Origin: Tetragonia tetragonoides | Lineage: Eukaryota > Streptophyta > Magnoliopsida > Caryophyllales > Aizoaceae | Length of the DNA stretch: 64,000 nt | Assembly (NCBI GenBank): GCA_038025085.1 | Contig: CM076145.1 | Location: 18,981,557 to 19,045,556, forward strand | Reading direction: 5' to 3' | In this document: piece by piece, positions 58,023-64,000 of the stretch | How positions within the stretch are numbered: position 1 is the first letter of the stretch | Layout: each line of letters opens with the position of its first letter | Program-made: the position numbers and the translations under genes | Notes under the pieces: generated by a model | Databases searched by the model: none | The model's input: only the letters and a program-made list of their open reading frames with translations | What the model was told of the DNA's origin: nothing

Positions 58023-58705
58023 ATGTCTTCTCCGCCTTCCAAGAGTCGTAAGCTCCATCTTGGGGGTAGATCTACCCCTCGTCTCTCTATAACGATGGGC
58101 GGGTCCCAGTCACCCCTAAGGTCGAGCCTGCCGCTGGGCCCAGTGGGTCGACAATGGTCAATATGCCCCTTGACCCCCGTTCCCACGAGGAGCATTGTGG
58201 GTGTGATTACTGCGTTTTTCTGTACGCTCTCAGATTTGCTAGGAGGAGGGAAGGCTATCTCCCCCCTCTGCCTGCTGACGCTCCTGTCGACCCTCAGGCC
58301 CTTGAGGCTCAAGCAACCAAAGCTCTGTATGACCGGAAGAATCATCGGTATGGCTTTGCAAAGGCTTGTGAGAAGCTGGCGATGGCCGACCATAAGTTGA
58401 AGAGGTTGGCCATCGAGTTGGAGATGGCTGAGTCGAGGGTGACGACCATCCAAAAGGAGATTGCTAATGAGACTGCTCGAGTAGAGGCTATTGAGAAGGA
58501 TGCGGTCCTTCACAAGACTACCCTTATTACTGCCAATGGTCGACATCCTCTTTTCCTGGAGTACGGTCACCGTCTTGCCGAGGGCGGCCGACAGCTTGAG
58601 GCCCCTGGTGGTCAGCAACTTTTTTTTTTTTTTTTTTTTTTTGGCCTGTTGGGGTCTGTAACTTTTTGGCCCAATGAGGCTTGTAAATATCGTTTCAATG
58701 AATGA
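58023..58705 (+). pseudogene. Accessory gene D: about 200-codon coiled-coil ORF with one frameshift
   Basis: It starts MSSPPSKSRKLHLGGRS. A frame change at about 58080-58095 leads into the frame with DGRVPVTPKVEPAAGPS and then HCGCDYCVFLYALRFARR, a Cys/His cluster. The rest is a long coiled coil (KACEKLAMADHKLKRLAIEL, TTIQKEIANETARVEAIEKD). The frame then crosses a T23 run (58620-58642) and stops at 58705, so the real C terminus is uncertain. It lies tail-to-tail with pol, whose frame ends at 59604. No family is recognised. Confidence 0.5.
58620..58642 (+). repeat. T23 homopolymer at the end of gene D
   Basis: An uninterrupted T run of 23. It may reflect replication slippage and makes the length of the gene D product unreliable. 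Confidence 0.95.
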
Positions 58706-58824
58706 GATCGACCTTTTGCTATGTCTCTTATGACTGTATTGATCTGCTAGCATCGTTTGTTTTTACAAAGGTCTTGGCTTGGCTAATCGATCCTTTTTCA
58801 TGTTGGTATGTAAGGCGTTTCAGC

Positions 58825-59105
58825 CCTGTAAGGCGTTTCGGTTATCTGAACCTATTTAGCCCGATTGTTTAGGCGTTTGGCCTGCTGTGGAGGGTCGTAA
58901 GATCTCAAGTCTACGTCCCCGAGTAGTAGTATTTTGCGCATGAGACGTGAAGCTCATGTAAAGGCTTTAGGCTTTGTGGGTCTGTTTTTGCCCGCAATTA
59001 GATTTAGGCCGTTTGGACCTTGTGAGACTTTCATGATCGTCGGATTATCTTAGTCGAATGTAAGGCGTTTTTAGGTTGTTAGACCTATTTAGCCCGAGTA
59101 TTCGG
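58825..59105. repeat. Two copies of a TGTAAGGCGTTT...CCTATTTAGCCCGA block
   Basis: The block occurs at about 58829-58866 and about 59059-59099, with extra TGTAAGGCGTTT and TTTAGGCGTTTGG variants between. This is part of the repeat-rich region between gene D and pol. Confidence 0.75.
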
Positions 59106-59113
59106 TGGTTAGG

Positions 59114-59172
59114 CGCGTAATAGTTTAAAATAGGGTTGTCAAAACATTAGATATTTTGCCCCCTATTACGCG
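59114..59172. other. Perfect 10-bp inverted repeat (stem-loop)
   Basis: CGCGTAATAG at 59114-59123 and CTATTACGCG at 59163-59172 are perfect complements around a 39-nt AT-rich loop. It could form a hairpin in RNA from either strand. Confidence 0.85.
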
Positions 59173-59197
59173 TCTGACCATCGAGTCTTGTTAAATC

Positions 59198-59265
59198 AAT
59201 TATCCTGCGAGCTTGTTATGGAGTCGAAACGCATATGCGTATGCCCCCAAGCTCGCGGGTTAATT
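59198..59265. other. Second stem-loop, 16 of 18 bp paired
   Basis: AATTATCCTGCGAGCTTG at 59198-59215 pairs with CAAGCTCGCGGGTTAATT at 59248-59265, leaving a 32-nt loop that contains the palindrome GCATATGC. Confidence 0.85.
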
Positions 59266-59299
59266 GAATTTTTTTTTTTAGTAATTAAGTAGTTGATAA

Positions 59300-59600
59300 G
59301 AGATGTTGATAGAAGATGTTGTAGGGTTCCCACCCGTTTGTCATTGATAGAGGTATTGTCGGGGTCCTCACCCCTTACAGAGGTCGATTTTTGCAGGGAT
59401 CGCCTAACCCTTTACAATCTGGACAATTTTGGTGGGATCGCCAAAAAACCCTTTGATTTAGTAGACAATTTTTGTAGGGATTTGTGAACCCATGAGAAAG
59501 ATAGACAATTTTTTAAGGGGATTTGTGAACCCTGGGGTCGATTTTTGCTGGGATTCGCCAACCCATTTCGCTCGATTTTTAGGAAAACATCAGCCAACCT
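59300..59600. repeat. Degenerate minisatellite with ~30-44 bp units downstream of pol
   Basis: About seven or eight units share GTCGATTTTTGCAGGGAT or GACAATTTTTGTAGGGAT followed by CGCCnAACCC or TGTGAACCC (starts near 59345, 59382, 59420, 59463, 59503, 59538 and 59572). Variable tandem repeats in the 3' UTR are a known feature of Tat/Ogre elements. Confidence 0.85.
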
Positions 59601-59603
59601 CTG

Positions 59604-62600
59604 TTAGATGTGGAATTTCCTCAGGTTGTTGAGGTTCCTCGCTCTAGGTAGTGGCATTCCACTCATGTTTTCCAGCCGATATGTGCCTGGTCGAATGATC
59701 CCCGTGATTTTATAGGGCCCTTTCCAGTTAGCAGTCAGCTTCCATTGCTCAGACTGTTTTCCCGTACTCTCCGTTTTGCGGAGTACCAAGTCGCCTGCAG
59801 CCATATGTTTCCCCTTCACCCTCCTATTTAATTGTCGTATCAGCTGATTTTTCGCTATTTCCTTTCGTAGGAAGGTGTCTCCTCTCGTTTCAGGCAGTAG
59901 GTCGAGGTTTAACCTCAACTGTCGGTCATTTTCTTAGGGTCGTATGAAATTACTCGGGGAGATGGAATAACCAACTCTATGGGTAGGACAACTTCTGATC
60001 CATAAACCAATCTGAAAGGAGTTTCCACCGTGGCATTTTTTGTGGTGGTTCTGATCGACAAAAGAACTTCATACAACCTTTCCTCCCAGAGTCCTTTGGC
60101 TGCCTCGAGCTTGCGTTTCAAACCATTGAGGATGATTTTGTTCTGCTTCAGCCTGACCATTCGATTACGGTCTGGCCACAGCGGTCAATCGGGCCTTTAT
60201 GCCAAGATCCGACAAGTATGTTTTCAATACTGGATTATTAAACTGAGGACCATTACCGAATATAATCCCCCTGGGAACTCCAAAGCGGGTGATTACATTC
60301 TCCCAGATGAACTTCCTGATGTCTTATTCCTCGATACGCCATAAGGCGTTAGCCTCGATCCACTTTGTAAAATAGTCGATTGCTACGAATAAGAACTTGA
60401 ATTGTCTTGGTGCCTCTGGAAAGGGACTTAATATGTCCATTCCCCAAAGCTGAAAAGGGAGTGGTTCTAGTATTGGGGATAAGTTCATAGTTGGCTGTCG
60501 TTGTACTGTGGAGTGTATCTAGCAATTCTTGCATCGGGTTACCAAGTTCACAGCATCGGATCTTATGGTCGGCCAAAAGTATCCGGTTCTGAGAGCTTTT
60601 CTGGCTAAGGCTCTTCCAGCAATGTGTGACCCACACATTCCACTGTGCAGATCATCCAAGATATCGGCTCCCTCCGAGGGAGTGACACATCTAAGTAATG
60701 GTTGGATGAAAGCTTGCTTGTACAATACTCCATCAACCGGGATAAACCATTTTGCTCGCTTCTTTACTTTCGCCTTTTCCTTTTCATCCCCCGGTAGAGT
60801 CCCATCTTTGAGATAGTCGATTATGGGATCCATCCAAGTTTCCGACCTATGGAGCAAGTTTACTTCAGGAGGCTTTGTGATGCTTTTTTCTTGCAGGACT
60901 TCCCAAAAAATCGATCGTGGGGGTCTGTTGATAGCAGAGCTGGCCAGCTTGGCCAGGGCATCTGCCTGTTGGTTGTACGCCTTCATGGAGGTACGCCTTC
61001 ATGGAGTCTTCCCTGGCCTCATAGTCTCCTGTGATCTGAGATACTACCAACTGGGAATCCATGATTACTGCCACACTCTGGGCTTCTACCATTCGAGCCA
61101 TTTGTAGGCCTGCTAGCAGGGCCTCATATTCTGTTTCGTTGTTAGATGTTGTGAATTGGAATCGCATGGCGTATTCGAACACACCTCCTTCGGGGTTTTT
61201 GAGTACCAGACCTGCCCCGCTCCCGTTACGGCAGGACGAACCATCGACTGCCAGTTCCCACTTCGTCGACCACAACACTGGTTGTTCGTTGATAGATGCC
61301 ATTTTCACTGTGAAGTCCGCCAATGCTTGCCCTTTTATGGCTCTCTGGGGCTCATATCCTATGGAGAACTCGCCCAGCTCGGTGGCCCATAGCTTTAGTC
61401 TTCCAACTCGCTTTGGGCTCTGCAGAACTTCCTTTAAGGGTTGATCAGTGAGTACAGTAATCTCATGGGAACAGAAGTAAGGTCAAAGCCGTCGTGCGCT
61501 TATGATCAGAGCCAAAGCAAACTTTTCGATATCATGATATCGTGTTTCCGCGTCCAAAAGGACGTGGCTCACGAAGTAGACTGGGTGCTGAGTCTTATCT
61601 CGCTCACATACCAGGCCCGTTGAAACTGCCCGTTCTGAGATTGCCAAGTAGATAAAAAAAATTTCTCCCACTTCTGGGCTTACCATCCGTGGTGCTCTAG
61701 CTAGATATGCTTTTAGTTTCTCGAAGTCGGCCTGGGCCTCCGTCGACTATTCGAACTTTTCTCTGTTTTTGATGGCCTTGAAGAATGAGGCACATTGATC
61801 CGCCGATCGTGAGATGAAGCGACTGAGAGCCGCGGCACAGCCGGTTAACCGCTGCACGTCTTTTAGGCATTTGGGTGGATGCATGTCTATTACAGCCTAT
61901 ATTTTTTCGAGATTGGCATCGATTCCTCGCTGGCGTATCATGAAGCCCAACAATTTCCCCCCTGGGACCCCGAACACACACTTTTTGGGGTTGAGCTTCA
62001 TATTGTGCCGACGTAGGGTGTCGAATGTTTCTTTTATGTCCGAAAAGTGACAGTCGCTTTTCTTGCTTTTGACGACCATGTCGTCTACATAAGCCTCGAT
62101 ATTTCTCCCCAGCTGAGGAGAGAAAACCTTTTTTACCAGGCGTTGATATGTTGCCCCCGCATTTTTCAAACCGAAGGGCATCATATTGTAACAGAATACT
62201 CCATCGTCAGTGATGAAGGCTGCCTTTTCTTGATCTTCCTCTGCTAGCCCTACCTGGTGGTACCCTGAAAAAGCATCCATAAAGATGAGAAGTTCATGCC
62301 CAGACGTGGAGTCAATCAACTCGTCAATTCGAGGGAGGGGGAAGTCGTCCTTCGGGCATGCCTTGTTAAGATCTGTAAAGTCGACGCACATCCGCCAAGT
62401 CCCTTTGTGTTTTTTGACTAGCACCACATTTGCTAGCCACTCCGGGTAAAGGCATTCTCTGATAAATCCGGCCTTCAGCAGCTTTTGAACTTCGGCTGTT
62501 GTAGCTTCACTTCTCTCCCTACCCATTTGCCTCTTCTTTTGCTTTACAGGCTTAAAATTGGGTTGTACCCCTACCCTATGGATGATTAGATCACCATCTA

Positions 62601-63705
62601 TGCCTGGCATATCGGATGGGGAGAATGCAAAGATGTCGGAATACTCTTGGAGTAGCCCTGTTATGTCTCTTCTCTGAGGGTCGACTAGGTTTGCCCCGAT
62701 ATATGTGATTTTTTCTGGCTGTGACTCATTCAGCCTGACCTCCGAGGTTTCCCCCAATGGTTCGGGTCGAACTTCAGGCTCAAACCTGGTATCGATATGA
62801 TCAACAAGATACATTTCTAGGAGCATGCATCCAGCTATCTTCCTCTTGCCTTCCCTTACACTCTTCTTTTTTGCTGCTGCGATCTCTACAGGGGTAGGGG
62901 CAACAGTCAGTGCTGTCCCTATGTCCTGCGCTATCACCACTGACTTCGTAGGTAATAAAGGAAGGTCTTCGTCTTCGTTTTCCAATTTTTTGCTATCCAG
63001 ACAATCGACATACGATTTTCGGGCGGTCTTCTGGTCGCTAACCACCTGCCCGATGAGGCCGTTCCCCCGATCAAATTTTAGAATTAACCAGGACATGTGG
63101 ATCACTGCGTTGATAGCTGCTAGAGTGGGTCGACCGAGGATGGCGTTGTAGGCCAATTTCGTATCGACCACCAAGAATTCAATGATCTGCCTTCAACGAG
63201 CCCCCGTTTCTCCTATTCGTACTGGGAGAATGATGGTGCCGATAGGGTAGACTTTGTGCCCACCAAAACCAAAGACGGGCAGTGATACGGGGGTAATCTT
63301 GTCTTCACTGTACCCCAATCGTCGGAGGCACTTATAGGTGATGATGTCGGCCAAACTTCCTGTATCAATGAGGACTCGCTCGGTGAGTAAGCCTGCGATC
63401 TTGAGAGTTACGACCAATGGATCGTCATGTGGATGATGCAATGCTCGGGCATCACGCTCGTTGAAGGTTACAGGCGAGATCTTGCCTATGGGGGGAACCC
63501 CCACAACCATTATTTGTTTAGCACTGCGATAATGATCATGTCGTTGCTTTTTGGTCGACCCTCCTCCACCTAGGCGACCATAGATCATTTTAACGACGTT
63601 GGTCATATCATCCTCTTCCGACTCTTCGTCTTCCACAACCACGTCACCTTGGGTTTTTTGTAGACATTTTTCTTTTTGAGGAACTGCTTTAACTTTCCTT
63701 CTCAA
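59604..63705 (-). pseudogene. Tat-lineage pol: protease, RT, RNase H, second RNase H, integrase
   Basis: Protease: VLIDTGSLADIITYKCLRRLG (about 63350). RT (63174-61897): KKHKGTWRMCVDFTDLN, MPFGLKNAGATYQ and YVDDMVVKS, with a stop after RGIDANLEKI. RNase H 1 (about 61750-61390): PVYFVSHVLLDAETRY. Second RNase H (61290-60990): WELAVDGSSCRNGSG, NETEYEALLAGL and MDSQLVVSQITGDYE. Integrase: HSGMCGSHIAGR and CKNC zinc region, WGMDIL, a core with a changed second acidic position, and SNGQAEAE; the tail has NWKGPYKITGI. It has several stops, a 16-bp duplication frameshift at 60975-61006 and a shift near 60130, so it is inactive. The order with two RNase H domains is diagnostic of the Tat lineage. Confidence 0.92.
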
Positions 63706-64000
63706 CTAGTTTCTCAAGGTTTTTTACCAGCCTCTGACAGTCTTGGGTCGTATGCCCCACATCGTCATGGTATGCGCATCGAAGCTTTGGGTTTCTCTCA
63801 GAGAGATCCCTAACAATGGGAGGTGGGATGTCAAGCAGTTTTCGATCCATGTTGTTGAAGATGGTTTGTTGGTCGACACTGAACGGCCACTGATCATCTG
63901 AAGGGTCAGTCTTCCTCCAGTCACTTCTTTTAGGAGGCCCCCTGGGCACAGCAAGTGCTTCTGCTGGTCGCTTGCCTTTGTCGCTTTTAGTATCTTTACT
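63689..64000 (-). pseudogene. Tat-lineage gag, C-terminal part (continues beyond the window)
   Basis: Open from the window edge to a stop at 63689. It contains PRGPPKRSDWRKTDPSDDQW, a Lys-rich stretch before it, and the C/H cluster CAYHDDVGHTTQDC used by Tat/Ogre gag in place of a classic CCHC knuckle, then RLVKNLEKLVEK. A single-base loss in the GGAAAG after LVEK shifts the frame: the expected continuation toward protease (KLKQF) is read in another frame. Gag binds element RNA in the particle. The N-terminal Gag lies outside the window. Confidence 0.85.

Larger units (their letters stand above)
52588..64000 (-). mobile_element. Tat-lineage Ty3/gypsy element with antisense accessory genes (right end outside window)
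   Basis: gag and pol occupy the minus strand from the window edge to 59604; a second RNase H domain before integrase marks the Tat/Ogre/Retand lineage. 3' of pol are a tandem-repeat block, two stem-loops and four plus-strand gene units. Tat elements are known to carry extra ORFs, often antisense, and variable tandem repeats between pol and the 3' LTR. No LTR is recognised at the low end, so the element is truncated at about 52588 or its LTR lies elsewhere. Linking the gene cassette to pol is inference from position and the lineage's habits. Confidence 0.7.

Noticed and set aside
60349..60636. Separate small ORF within the integrase region
   Set aside because: It is the wrong frame of the integrase; the integrase motifs (for example WGMDIL) are read in the neighbouring frame of the same strand.

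Overview
This is eukaryotic nuclear DNA, almost certainly from a flowering plant and probably a eudicot. One ordinary host gene is visible: a nine-exon cytosolic poly(A)-binding protein gene (12602-17507, minus strand), with plant-type introns and a start-to-stop frame of 651 codons. The rest of the window is nested transposable elements, most of whose boundaries can be read from terminal motifs and target-site duplications (TSDs). No tRNA, rRNA or CRISPR array was seen. The exact species cannot be named from the sequence. || Layout, left to right. 1-3012 is an edge-truncated LTR of a Ty3/gypsy family that recurs at 37.9-49.7 kb; a 1.36-kb CACTA transposon sits inside it. 4107-11250 is a Mutator-like element (long degenerate terminal inverted repeats, 9-bp TSD with 7/9 matches). 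It holds a gag-only LTR retrotransposon (4532-8447) and a truncated LINE (8502-10683). The PABP gene follows. About 0.5 kb upstream of its start begins an L1-type LINE on the same strand (about 18.0-35.6 kb), split by a 9.7-kb gag-only LTR retrotransposon (23900-33600), which is itself split by a 1.39-kb hAT element with a perfect 8-bp TSD (29685-31075). || 36556-52587 is a minus-strand Helitron remnant. It keeps the C-terminal end of the RepHel helicase, a multi-exon RPA1-like gene and a small double-stranded-RNA-binding-like gene. A complete 11.8-kb chromovirus-type Ty3/gypsy element (37928-49719, perfect 5-bp TSD ATGAA) is inserted in it. That element carries an extra intact 299-codon ORF between its 5' LTR and gag, while its gag-pol has eight premature stops in one continuous frame and no frameshift. 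|| From 52588 to the right edge lies a Tat-lineage Ty3/gypsy element (minus strand; gag, protease, RT, RNase H, a second RNase H, integrase). Between the end of pol and the truncated 3' end are four plus-strand, hence antisense, gene units, each ending in predicted coiled coil. The first can be joined through three GT-AG introns into one frame of 734 codons; the other three have TATA-type boxes just upstream. Stem-loops and a degenerate minisatellite separate this cassette from pol. The antisense cassette, the extra chromovirus ORF and the Helitron dsRBD-like gene are the best candidates for under-described biology. || How the genes relate: PABP serves the host cell. The three gag-only or defective LTR elements would need proteins from autonomous relatives. 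The Helitron RPA-like and helicase products would act together in rolling-circle transposition. The role of the accessory ORFs is unknown.
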